A DNA stretch of 64,000 nucleotides. It comes from Acidobacteriota bacterium. GTDB taxonomy: Bacteria; Acidobacteriota; Vicinamibacteria; Vicinamibacterales; JAHECP01. This document shows positions 1 through 8,173 of the stretch, piece after piece. A model generated the notes under the pieces. That model was not told where the DNA came from, did not search any database, and saw only the letters and a program-made list of their open reading frames with translations. The position numbers and the translations under genes are program-made. Location of the stretch: positions 21,005 through 85,004 of the forward strand of contig JAHECP010000005.1 in NCBI GenBank assembly GCA_024641665.1. Direction: 5' to 3'. How positions within the stretch are numbered: the first letter of the stretch is position 1; the number at the start of each line of letters is the position of its first letter.

Positions 1-201
1 GGCTGACGAGCACCACCCGCAGGTGGTTGAGCTGCGTTCTGCGGCTGTGGCTATCTGGCACCTCCGTGCAATCCATGCCATCGCGGTCTGGCCGGGTTGC
101 CTGAACAGGCGTCGAACGTCCGGCCGGCCGATCCGCACGGGTGTAGTATGTGCCCGTACGCGACCTGGTGGCTCGCTGAGAAGACCTGAGGGCAATCGCG
201 C

Positions 202-1155
202 ATGATGTCCGGCGACCTCGAAGCATGGATCATCGACCAGATGGCGCATTTTGGGCTGGAGCTTCTTCCGGGCCGTCCTGTCATTTTCGACGACACCACC
301 AACTACATGTACATCGATCGCGGGCACGTCATCCAACTCGGAGGCGAGCTGTTCCTCGTACGAGGCCACGAGAAAGAAGGACGTTTCGGTGTGGACGAGC
401 AGCCCAAGTTCTGGGTCAAGCGTGCGATTTCGTTGACCAACGGGCAGAAATACATCCTGAAACTCGTGTGCCAGGAAGCATTCAAGATCCAGATTGGCAC
501 CCGTCAAGTCACGTGCTCTCGAAGTGGAGAAAAGGAGGGACAGGTCCTTCAGCTCGTGCGCGGCGATCACCGATTCATGCAGGGCCACGCCGCACGGGAC
601 TCTCGCGGCAACCTGGTGCGGACGATTGACTTCATCGACGGCACAGACCTGCTGAGCCACGTCTGTGGACTCAGGATGTCTCACGAGGACTATTTCCGGG
701 ACTGTTTCCCGTCGCTTCTGGCAAGGACGATCACGGCTTTCCAAGCGATCCGGTTTCTGAACGACAATGGATTGTCTCACGGCGACATCCGCAACGATCA
801 CATACTCGTCGAGCGCGACACCGGCGCGCTTCGATGGATCGATTTCGATCTGGTCGAGGACTTCGCTGACTTCGACCTGTGGAGCCTGGGCAACATCCTG
901 CACTGCGTGGTGGCAAAGGGGTTCGTCAGCTTTCGAGATGTGGTGGAACAACGGCCCGGGCTTGCTCCGTCGTTGAGCGATGATGACGCCTCCGTCTTCT
1001 TTCGGCACCGCGTGATGAATCTGGAGAAGGTCTACCCGTACGTGCCCAGGACGCTGAATGAGGTTCTTCTGCGCTTTTCGCGGGGCGCGCGGGCCTGCTA
1101 CGATTCCATCTCACAAGTCGTCCAGGACCTGCGTGAATGCGAGGCGTGCCTGTAG
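202..1155 (+). CDS. Protein-kinase-fold protein (317 aa)
   Basis: This looks like a serine/threonine or lipopolysaccharide-kinase-like phosphotransferase. Seen: a lysine in YILKLV near residue 83, which fits the ATP-anchoring lysine of the N-lobe; a catalytic loop HGDIRNDH near residue 193, with Asp in the HRD-Asp position and a downstream asparagine; and DFD near residue 214, in the place of the metal-binding DFG. The C-lobe continues with an FDLWSLGNIL segment like the kinase F-helix. There is no signal peptide or membrane segment, so it is probably cytoplasmic. The ATG at 202 lies about 10 bases after a GAGGG. No partner gene or substrate is visible nearby. It could also be an aminoglycoside-phosphotransferase-like enzyme. 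Confidence 0.6.
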   Translation: MMSGDLEAWIIDQMAHFGLELLPGRPVIFDDTTNYMYIDRGHVIQLGGELFLVRGHEKEGRFGVDEQPKFWVKRAISLTNGQKYILKLVCQEAFKIQIGTRQVTCSRSGEKEGQVLQLVRGDHRFMQGHAARDSRGNLVRTIDFIDGTDLLSHVCGLRMSHEDYFRDCFPSLLARTITAFQAIRFLNDNGLSHGDIRNDHILVERDTGALRWIDFDLVEDFADFDLWSLGNILHCVVAKGFVSFRDVVEQRPGLAPSLSDDDASVFFRHRVMNLEKVYPYVPRTLNEVLLRFSRGARACYDSISQVVQDLRECEACL

Positions 1156-1349
1156 AACGGCCCGATCGCGCTGGCGTCGTACCGGCGTTCCTTGATTGCC
1201 GTGATCGACCGGGAGGTATAATGTCTGCCGTTCGAATCGACCACGAAGACGCGGATTGATGTGATTCCTCCCTCCGCCCCACACTCCGTGGCTGGATCCT
1301 GGCACTCTCCCGGTCCCCTGGGCCGGGTCCTTCTCAGGAGGTGGTTTCA

Positions 1350-4300
1350 GTGCGCATGACCTCGTTCCGCATGGCTCTCGCCCTCGCGCTGCTCGCGGCC
1401 TCGCCGTTCGTGGCGGCGCAGACACCGGCCGTCTACAGCGACATGCACTGGCGATCGATCGGCCCGACCCGCGCCGGGCGCTGCCGCGCGGTGGCCGGTG
1501 TCCCCAGTCAGCCGAACGTCTGCTACATCGGCTTCGACAACGGGGGGGTCTGGCGCTCCACCGATTACGGCTCCACGTGGGTGCCGCTCTTCGACGGCCA
1601 GCCGACGGGCTCGATCGGCGCGATTGCCGTCGCCCCCTCGAACCCGGACATCATCTACGTCGGCAGCGGCGCGGGCATCATCCGGCCCGACCTGTCCACG
1701 GGCGACGGGATGTACAAGTCGACCGACGCGGGCAGGACCTGGACGCACCTCGGGCTTCGCGACAGCCAGATGATCGCCGACATCGACGTCGACCCGACGA
1801 GCCCGGATCGCCTGTTCGTCGCGGCGCTCGGCCATCCGTACGGCCCGAACGAGGAGCGCGGCATCTTCCGCTCCACCGACGGCGGCCGGACGTTCCAGAA
1901 GGTGCTCTACCGGGATGAGTACACCTCGGGCAACGACGTGATTATCGATCCGTCGAACCCGCAGATCGTCTACGCCACGCTGTGGCAGCAGCAGCAGGGC
2001 TTCCGCGAGAGCGCCGAGTTCGGCGGCTCGGGCAACGGCATCTTCAAGTCGACCGACGGTGGGACCACCTGGCGGCCGCTCACCGCGGGCCTGCCGAGCG
2101 TCATCGAGGCCAACCTTGGGCTCTCGCCGAGCAATCCAAACCTGATCTACGCGATGGTCGCCGGCACGCCGCAGGAGTCCCGGACGAGCGGGCCCGGCCG
2201 CGACGGCGGCACCACCGGCATCGTCGGCCTCTACAAGTCGACCGACGCCGGGGAGCACTGGACTGCGGTGGACGTGCCCGAGGGGCCGGTGGGCGCGGCC
2301 ACGCCCCACGTGGACACGCGTCCGCTGGCGCGCATCGGCGGCGGCGACCTTCCCACGATCGCCGTCGATCCCAAGAACGAGAACGTCGTCTACAGCCCCA
2401 CCGTCGTGCTGTGGCGCAGCGAAGATGGCGGCGTGCACTGGTCGGCGGTGCGCGGCGCGTACGGCGGCGACGACTACCAGAAGATGTGGATCAACCCGAA
2501 CAACCCGGACATCCTCCTGGTGGTCTCCGACCAGGGCGCGGTGATCTCGGCCAACCGGGGCCAGTCGTGGAGCAACTGGTACACGCAGCCGACCGCCGCC
2601 ATCTACCACGTGACCGCCGACAACGCCTTTCCGTACCGCCTCTGCGGCGGCCAGCAGGATTCCGGCTCCGCCTGCGTGAAGAGCCGATCGAACGACGGCA
2701 TGATCACGTTCCACGACTGGCACCCCGTCAACATCCAGGAGTACGGCATCGCCGCGCCCGACCCGAAGGACCCGGACATGGTCTACGGCAGCTCGCGCAC
2801 CGACGTGACGCTCTACGACCGGAAGACCGGCCAGACGACGAACGTCGGCCCGGACATGGGCCCGCGCGGCGGCCCCTTCAACCGTGACGTGCGCACGATG
2901 CCGATCCTGTGGTCGCCGGTCGACCCGGACCTGTTCTTCTACACGTCGAACGTCGTCTGGAAGACGCACGACCGCGGCCATACGTGGACCCGCATCAGCC
3001 CCGACCTGGCGCGGCAGACCTGGGCGGTGCCGGCGAGCGCGGGGAAATACGCCGCGAGCGTCGAGCCGGGCCCCGAGGGCACGATTACGGCGCTCTCGGC
3101 GTCGCCGCTGGACGTAGGCGTCCTCTGGGCGGGGACCGACGACGGCAACATCCAGGTGACCATGGACGGCGGCGGCACCTGGACGAACGTGACACCGCCG
3201 GCGATCAAGCCGTGGACTCGCATCTTCAACATCGAGGCGGGCCACTTCGACCGCGGCACCGCGTACGCCGCGGCGAACACCATGCGCATCGACGACATGA
3301 ACCCGCACTTCTGGCGGACGCACGACAGCGGGCGCACGTGGGCGGAGATCGACAACGGCCTCGCGCCGGGAGCGGTCGCCAACTCGATCCGGGAAGACCC
3401 GCGCCAGAAGGGGCTGCTCTACGCCGCCACCGAGACGCAGGTCTGGGTCTCCTTCGACGACGGCGACCACTGGCAGTCGCTCCGGCTCGACATGCCCGCC
3501 GTGTCCGTGCGGGACATCCAGGTGAAAGACGACGACACGTGCCTGTGCTCGGATCTCGTGGCCGGCACCCACGGCCGGGGCTTCTGGATCCTGGACGACG
3601 TGACACCGCTGCGTCAGGCGGCCGCGGCCCAGGCCGCGAGCGAGGCGTACCTGTTCACGCCGGCGACCGCCGTCCGTGTGCGCTACGGCATGAACGACCC
3701 GACCGAGTGGCCGCCCGAGCTGCCCCACGGCGAGAACCCGCCCCCGGGCGGCATCATCGACTACTATCTGGCCGCCGACGCGAAGGGCCCCGTCCTCCTG
3801 GACGTCCTCGACGCCAACGGAAAGGTGATCCGCGACTACTCGAGCGACGACCCGGTGCTGAAGCCCGATCCCGCGCTCGACCCGGAGGGGTACGACAAGA
3901 TCTGCCAGCAGGATCCCACGGCGCCGAACTGCCGCGTGCCGCTGTACTGGCCGGCGCCGCAGATGATCGTCAAGACCACGAAGGGGATGCACCGCTTCAG
4001 CTGGGACCTGCGCTTCCAGCCGATCGGCCCCGAGCCGCGGGCCGCTGGCGGCGCGACCGGGGCGGTTCCGGGACACACCTATCCGCCGGCGGTGACACCG
4101 TGGGCGCCCCCGGGCCAGTACACCGTGCGGCTGACGGTGAACGGCAAGACCTACACGCAGCCGCTCACCCTGCGTCTGGACCCGCGGGTGACGACGCCCG
4201 CCGCCGACCTGGCGCGCCTGGCGGAGCTGTCGCGGCAGATGTACGACGGCTCGGTCGCCGCGCACGCGGCCTACGAGAAGGCGCGGGGGCTGGTCGCAGC

Positions 4301-4637
4301 ACTCGACGCCGCCGGCGGCCAGGACGCGGCGGCCTTCAAGGCCGAGGTCGAAAGCGTCGCGCCGGCCCCGCGTCCGCGCGCCTTCGGCTTCTTCCGCAGA
4401 CCAGCCCCCTCCGGGCCACCGGCGCTGAACGGCGCGAGCGACGAGATGATGGCGGCGGCCATGTCCATGCAGGAGGCGGAGGTCACGCCCACCGCGCGTC
4501 AGGTTGCGGCCTGCGACGAGGCGCGGACGCGATCGCAGGAGGTGATGGCGAAGTGGCAGCAGCTCTCGACGACGGGGCTCGCGCAGCTCAACGCCAAGCG
4601 GGCTGCCGCCGGGCTGGCACCGATCAAGATCCAGTGA
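1350..4637 (+). CDS. Secreted BNR/VPS10-like beta-propeller protein (1095 aa)
   Basis: Large exported protein of the 'glycosyl hydrolase, BNR repeat' / sortilin-like class. A signal peptide (MALALALLAASPFVAAQ) precedes about ten Asp-box motifs of the form S-x-D-x-G-x-T-W, such as RSTDYGSTW, KSTDAGRTW and RTHDSGRTW, spread over residues 50-720. These predict one or two beta-propellers. The C-terminal part (about 780-1095) is a beta-rich region followed by a helical tail. I chose GTG at 1350 because AGGAGG at 1336-1341 lies 8 bases upstream; an ATG at 1356 is 14 bases away and a GTG at 1341 overlaps the ribosome site. Family members are often annotated as glycosidases, but the substrate is unknown. 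A piece of its 3' end is duplicated at about 5.7 kb. Confidence 0.85.
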   Translation: MRMTSFRMALALALLAASPFVAAQTPAVYSDMHWRSIGPTRAGRCRAVAGVPSQPNVCYIGFDNGGVWRSTDYGSTWVPLFDGQPTGSIGAIAVAPSNPDIIYVGSGAGIIRPDLSTGDGMYKSTDAGRTWTHLGLRDSQMIADIDVDPTSPDRLFVAALGHPYGPNEERGIFRSTDGGRTFQKVLYRDEYTSGNDVIIDPSNPQIVYATLWQQQQGFRESAEFGGSGNGIFKSTDGGTTWRPLTAGLPSVIEANLGLSPSNPNLIYAMVAGTPQESRTSGPGRDGGTTGIVGLYKSTDAGEHWTAVDVPEGPVGAATPHVDTRPLARIGGGDLPTIAVDPKNENVVYSPTVVLWRSEDGGVHWSAVRGAYGGDDYQKMWINPNNPDILLVVSDQGAVISANRGQSWSNWYTQPTAAIYHVTADNAFPYRLCGGQQDSGSACVKSRSNDGMITFHDWHPVNIQEYGIAAPDPKDPDMVYGSSRTDVTLYDRKTGQTTNVGPDMGPRGGPFNRDVRTMPILWSPVDPDLFFYTSNVVWKTHDRGHTWTRISPDLARQTWAVPASAGKYAASVEPGPEGTITALSASPLDVGVLWAGTDDGNIQVTMDGGGTWTNVTPPAIKPWTRIFNIEAGHFDRGTAYAAANTMRIDDMNPHFWRTHDSGRTWAEIDNGLAPGAVANSIREDPRQKGLLYAATETQVWVSFDDGDHWQSLRLDMPAVSVRDIQVKDDDTCLCSDLVAGTHGRGFWILDDVTPLRQAAAAQAASEAYLFTPATAVRVRYGMNDPTEWPPELPHGENPPPGGIIDYYLAADAKGPVLLDVLDANGKVIRDYSSDDPVLKPDPALDPEGYDKICQQDPTAPNCRVPLYWPAPQMIVKTTKGMHRFSWDLRFQPIGPEPRAAGGATGAVPGHTYPPAVTPWAPPGQYTVRLTVNGKTYTQPLTLRLDPRVTTPAADLARLAELSRQMYDGSVAAHAAYEKARGLVAALDAAGGQDAAAFKAEVESVAPAPRPRAFGFFRRPAPSGPPALNGASDEMMAAAMSMQEAEVTPTARQVAACDEARTRSQEVMAKWQQLSTTGLAQLNAKRAAAGLAPIKIQ

Positions 4638-4749
4638 GCCCGCAATCGCATCGGCTCGAGCCGCGGAACAGCCCGCGCGGCGAAGCGGGAAGGAAGGCCG
4701 TCACGTTCGACGCGCCTTCCTCCCGCTGCACCGCGCTTGCGGTCGATTG

Positions 4750-5448
4750 CTACCGGATTTCCTCGACGCTCAGGAAGTTCCCGGTCGTGCCCCACCCGGA
4801 CAGACACTCGTTGGCGTTCACGGTGCGCAGATTCTCGACCGTCACCTGGTGCGCGCCGGCGCCGACGTCGAACGCCCACGCCATGTGCGCTGCGTTCTGC
4901 ATGCGCCATCCGAACGAGCCTTCGGCGTCTCCGGCGCTGAACGACGCGACGACGACGCCGTCGACGGCGATCCGCCACTGGCAGGCACCGTAGGTGAACG
5001 TCTTGGCGCCGTTTGTGTCCTGATACGTCACCCTGAGCCGTGACTTGCTGGACTTCTTGACGAAGTCGAGCGCTCGGATCAGGTACCAGGTGTCCGTGAG
5101 ATTGGAGGTTCCGACTCGGATGTCCGGCAGGTCCGTCACGATCGTGAGGGCCGTCGTCGGTGCGGCGGCGGGTGGACCGGCCGGCCAGTCCTTTTCGTGC
5201 GACGGTTCGAGGTGCTTCTTCTCACCCCGGGCCTGAGCGCCGTCCGCCTCCGCAAACTCAGCGTTGCCTCGCGTCCAGGTCACAGGCCCGTCGGGACGGC
5301 AGTCCTCGGTCGGACCGATCACGCGGACCAGGCCGACAGCGTGGGGCACGCAGGCGTAGGTTGGCGCGGTCTGCGTCAACGCCACCCGTGCGTGTCCAAA
5401 CACCCCAAGCAGAACGCCCAAAGACACGACGCCCAGTCGTTGCAGCAT
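4750..5448 (-). CDS. Secreted hypothetical protein with C-x-G-x-R/C-TW motif (232 aa)
   Basis: Exported protein of unknown function. The N-terminus MLQRLGVVSLGVLLGVFGHA reads as a signal peptide, and GGAGGGG lies just upstream of the ATG. Residues 30-62 contain the pattern ACVPHAVGLVRVIG...DCRPDGPVTW. It resembles the short module found at the start of many secreted proteins and tail-fibre-like proteins, where a Cys-Gly-x-(I/V)-R segment is followed by C-x4-E/G-x-TW. Residues 100-232 are beta-rich and could form a jelly-roll carbohydrate- or surface-binding domain. The gene is convergent with the BNR-repeat gene, with about 110 bases between them. Confidence 0.65.
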   Translation of the reverse strand: MLQRLGVVSLGVLLGVFGHARVALTQTAPTYACVPHAVGLVRVIGPTEDCRPDGPVTWTRGNAEFAEADGAQARGEKKHLEPSHEKDWPAGPPAAAPTTALTIVTDLPDIRVGTSNLTDTWYLIRALDFVKKSSKSRLRVTYQDTNGAKTFTYGACQWRIAVDGVVVASFSAGDAEGSFGWRMQNAAHMAWAFDVGAGAHQVTVENLRTVNANECLSGWGTTGNFLSVEEIR

Positions 5449-5696
5449 ACGCCCCTCCAGTCTTGAGACGAGGGTGTTACCGACCGATGTGTTCGAGTGA
5501 CGCGACTATACCACGGTGGAGCCGCCGAGGACGGCGATTCCGGCGCCGCGGTTTCTGCAAGCTCGGCCTTGCCAGCGATGCGGCTCGTCAGCTGGAATGC
5601 TGAAGCGCACGCCGGGGAATAGAGGCGAGGCCCGTCCCTGCGGCGCGGCCACGTCCGTCAAGCTCAGCAGGTGCTCCGCCGCCTCGTACGAAGCCA

Positions 5697-5830
5697 TTGA
5701 ACGGCGCGAGCGACGACCTGATGGCCCGGCCATGTCCGTGCAAGAGGCCGCGGCCGCGCCGGCCGAGCGTCAGATCGGCGCGTGCGACAAGGCGCGGACG
5801 CGGTGCCGGGAGGTCACGGCCAAGTGTGAC
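5697..5830 (+). pseudogene. Relic of the 3' end of the BNR-repeat gene
   Basis: The DNA here is a degraded copy of about 4430-4560 in the upstream BNR-repeat gene. Both start with GAACGGCGCGAGCGACGA and keep the order of matching blocks. In one frame the copy reads AMSVQEAAAAPAERQIGACD, followed by KARTRCREVTAK. The parent reads AMSMQEAEVTPTARQVAACD, followed by EARTRSQEVMAK. An indel near 5725 breaks the frame. The surrounding 5449-5993 stretch holds nothing else I recognise. Confidence 0.7.
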
Positions 5831-5993
5831 GACCCCGCCTGGCTCGTGCGGCGGTTCGCCCACGATGGCGATCGAGGTGTCTAAAAAGGAGAGGAGCTGA
5901 TGGCCTTCGAGACGGCGCTGTCGGTCGCGATGCTTGCCGGCTTCATCTGGGTCGTGAGCGTCTTGCTTCCGAAGGCCGTGAGAGAGTACCGGA

Positions 5994-6356
5994 TTAGCTC
6001 TTGGGCCGCTTGAAGTAGCAGGTCACGACGACCCGTCGGAAGTTCACCTGCATCTCCTCGTGCCGGGTGACCGCGAACATTTCCCAGCCCCGGCTTCCGA
6101 GTTGTACCGCTTCGTTGCATAGCGAGCCAGCCGTGCACTGGGTCCAAGTGTATTCCCACGCGACCCTGGGCTTCGGCGGTTCGGCCTGCCGAGCCGCCCA
6201 GGCGACTGCCCCAAGCGCCACGACGAAGAGGACCGCGATCCTCCCTTGCCCGGACATTGGCCCTTGCGTGCGCCCGATGGCACGCCGGAACCGCCGCAGC
6301 CGCTCGAGCGCGCCACGGCGCATAATGAACAGCGCGGAGCCGGCACGTTGGCGCAT
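5994..6356 (-). CDS. Small membrane-anchored DUF4177-like protein (120 aa)
   Basis: Short protein with one hydrophobic segment (IAVLFVVALGAVAWAA, about residues 40-55). It is followed by a small domain with WEYTWTQC, LGSRGWEMFAVT and a YFKRPKS end. The 'W-E-Y ... L-N-x-L-G-x-x-G-W-E-x-V' layout is typical of the DUF4177 family, whose function is unknown. I chose the ATG at 6356 because AGGGA lies 5 bases upstream. An internal ATG at 6257 (MSGQGR) would still keep the hydrophobic segment and is the main alternative. Confidence 0.5.
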   Translation of the reverse strand: MRQRAGSALFIMRRGALERLRRFRRAIGRTQGPMSGQGRIAVLFVVALGAVAWAARQAEPPKPRVAWEYTWTQCTAGSLCNEAVQLGSRGWEMFAVTRHEEMQVNFRRVVVTCYFKRPKS

Positions 6357-6610
6357 GTGATTCCCTGGTGCGCGGCGCCATGTTCTCAAGTGCGCGCGAC
6401 TTCGGCCAGGCCCTCAGAACCCGGGGTTGAATGCAGATCTCGACGGAGAGGTTTGCCATACGAGAGTAGTGGTGTGCGGGCATCGTCGCCGTGGTCGGCG
6501 TTCTGGGCGGGCAGGTTCCGGCGAAGCTGGCGCCGGATCAGGCCGGCCAGGCGGTGGGCGAGGGTGCGGTCCGCCCGCCCGTGCGTTGTGGAGGGACTGG
6601 ACGGAAGGCG

Positions 6611-6635
6611 CGGTCACGTTCGACGCGCCGTCCTC
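6611..6635. repeat. Second copy of a 25-bp intergenic block
   Basis: GTCACGTTCGACGCGCC with flanking bases at 6611-6635 matches 4698-4722, just after the BNR-repeat gene, at all but two or three positions. The relic of that gene's 3' end lies between the two copies. This suggests that the gene end and its downstream flank were duplicated and then scattered. The rest of 6357-6658 shows nothing else recognisable. Confidence 0.5.
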
Positions 6636-6658
6636 ATGGAAGGACGGGAGGCTATGCT

Positions 6659-7366
6659 ATGCCCTCACCACGGAACACGCAGAAGCTCGTCGAGGAGCAG
6701 GTCCGCAGATGGCAGCTCGACGCCAAGGCCGCCGAGGGCAGAAGGCAGAAGAAGCCGGCTCCGTGGCCGCTGATCACCCTCTCGCGTGAGTTCGGGGCGC
6801 TCGGCGCGGCCATGGGGCGGCTCGTGGCGGACAAGCTCGGCTTCAGCTTCTGGGACCAGGAGATCGTCCACGCCATCGTCGAGTACACCGGTGCGCAGGA
6901 GGCTTTGCTCGCCTCGCTCGACGAGCGGACCAGGAACGCGGTCGAGGACGTCGTCAGCGAGAATCTCGGTGGCGCCGTCGGCACGACGGGCGAGTACGTG
7001 CGCCAGGTGGCCCGGGTGGTGCGGGCCATCGAACGCCACGGCGGCGCGGTGATCATCGGCCGCGGCGCCTACTTCATCGTCGCGCCGGAAGCGGCGCTCC
7101 GCGTACGAGTCGTCTGCCCCCAAGCGCTGCGCATCGCGCGGTTTGCCGAGCGGGAGGGTCTTGACAAGCGCGAGGCCGAACGAAAGGTCCGGCAGGTGGA
7201 GCGCGAGCGGCGGGCGTTCAACAAGCGGCACTACGGCAAAGAGGTCGGCGATCCGCTCCACTATGACGTGGTGGTCAATACGGGCTGGACCAGTCACGAG
7301 GCGGCGGCCGACGTCGTCGTCGCGGCGTACCGCGCCAAGTTCGGGCGCGTCCCGGACCGCCGGTGA
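6659..7366 (+). CDS. Cytidylate-kinase-like family protein (235 aa)
   Basis: Predicted cytoplasmic P-loop nucleotide kinase of the Cytidylate_kin2 type. The nucleotide-binding region is ITLSREFGALGAAMG near residues 40-55, followed by LADKLG-like and FWDQEIV segments that match the (Y/F)-x-D-x-x-(I/L) pattern of the family. IIGRGAYFI near residue 135 and a C-terminal VVVNTGW are also typical. GGGAGG at 6646-6651 sits 7 bases before the ATG. Many members lack a proven substrate, so CMP kinase activity is only a family-level guess. The first 35 residues are basic and Lys/Gln-rich, outside the core fold. Confidence 0.75.
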   Translation: MPSPRNTQKLVEEQVRRWQLDAKAAEGRRQKKPAPWPLITLSREFGALGAAMGRLVADKLGFSFWDQEIVHAIVEYTGAQEALLASLDERTRNAVEDVVSENLGGAVGTTGEYVRQVARVVRAIERHGGAVIIGRGAYFIVAPEAALRVRVVCPQALRIARFAEREGLDKREAERKVRQVERERRAFNKRHYGKEVGDPLHYDVVVNTGWTSHEAAADVVVAAYRAKFGRVPDRR

Positions 7367-7506
7367 TGGGACGAGGCCGCGTTCGCGCGGGCACGGCGCT
7401 GTGCGGCTACGGCGGGGTAGCCGCCGCCTGTCCGTGACCTGAGCTGGCACGAAGGCTGGCTTGCCCAGCCGTCCGCCTTCGCCCTGAGGGCTTCGTCGCG
7501 ACAAGG

Positions 7507-7532
7507 AGCTCGCTCACAAATGCAGGCGAGCT
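7507..7532. repeat. Hairpin repeat (AGCTCGC stem), copy 1
   Basis: AGCTCGC and GCGAGCT form a perfect 7-bp stem around a 12-base loop. Almost the same 25 bases occur at 60155-60179, with one difference in the loop. It may be a REP-like element or a weak terminator after the cytidylate-kinase-like gene. Confidence 0.5.
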
Positions 7533-7550
7533 GCCCTTCCTGAGAGAGGG

Positions 7551-7700
7551 GTGACACTTCATTCCGGAGACATGGGTAGCACTTTTCCCCTTGAACGGGG
7601 GAAAGTGCCATGCCTTGGAAGGAGTGTCACGTCGTGGATGAGCGTCTCCGGTTCATCGACCGCCTGCTCGACGGCGAGGGGATGGCGGGTCTGTGGCGTG
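7551..7700 (+). pseudogene. IS481-family transposase relic (5' end only)
   Basis: An ATG at 7610 opens MPWKECHVVDERLRFIDRLL followed by DGEGMA. This is the typical start of IS481-family transposases (MPWKE...MD.R..FI...L.GE.MA.LCREFGISRKTGYK). Homology stops after about 27 codons and the catalytic DDE domain is absent. Upstream, GGTGACACTTCATTCCGG (from about 7551) looks like the element's terminal region. An imperfect hairpin (GCACTTTTCCCC / GGGGGAAAGTGC) lies just before the start codon. Confidence 0.6.
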
Positions 7701-7792
7701 GCCGGCCTCACGGACCGGAGCTCGGCCCTACCGGCCCACCAGCCACCTTCCAGTGCCCGCTGTAGGCCCACGTTTCCCCCGGCACGCTGCAG

Positions 7793-8020
7793 TCACACGA
7801 AGTGCCGCTTCGCGAAGACCCGGCCCGATCCTGATTTCAGATATCGCTCGAACAACGCAGCGCTGTGCTCGCCGGCGAACTCGATCGACACCAGCACGCG
7901 CCACGGCCGCCTGTCGACTGTCTGAGGGCAGTGGCCCTCGTTGTGCGCGGCCAGGCGCGCGGCAAGATCGGAGGTGAGCCCGGTGTAGTGGCGGGCGGAA
8001 TCGGAGAGGCAGCCTGAACA
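7793..8020 (-). pseudogene. GIY-YIG nuclease relic, 5' end damaged
   Basis: Reading the minus strand gives LSDSARHYTGLTSDLAARLA, then AHNEGHCPQTVDRRPWRVLV, then SIEFAGEHSAALFERYLKSG, then SGRVFAKRHFV and a stop at 7793. This matches the small single-domain GIY-YIG (UPF0213/YhbQ-like) proteins, including the YTG motif and the FERYLKSGSGRxFAKRHF tail. The usual start with WxVYIL is missing or out of frame, so no complete gene remains. The rest of 7367-8173 has no further coding signal. Confidence 0.7.
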
Positions 8021-8173
8021 TGTGTGTCCAGCCTAGCGCTCCGACGTAAGCAGAAGATGTCCGGACTGTCTTCGGCAGGCCAAATCCCAGCGCGGGCCTC
8101 TGCAACCCCGGCGTGTGCTGCGCCCGTCTAAGCAGTCGTCGCGTGCGCTCCGGACCATCTCAGGGTGGCAATC

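Noticed and set aside
1347..4265. A 972-codon open frame on the minus strand opposite the BNR-repeat gene.
   Set aside because: It is Arg/Val/His-rich, has no family pattern, and follows the codon shadow of the GC-rich gene on the plus strand.
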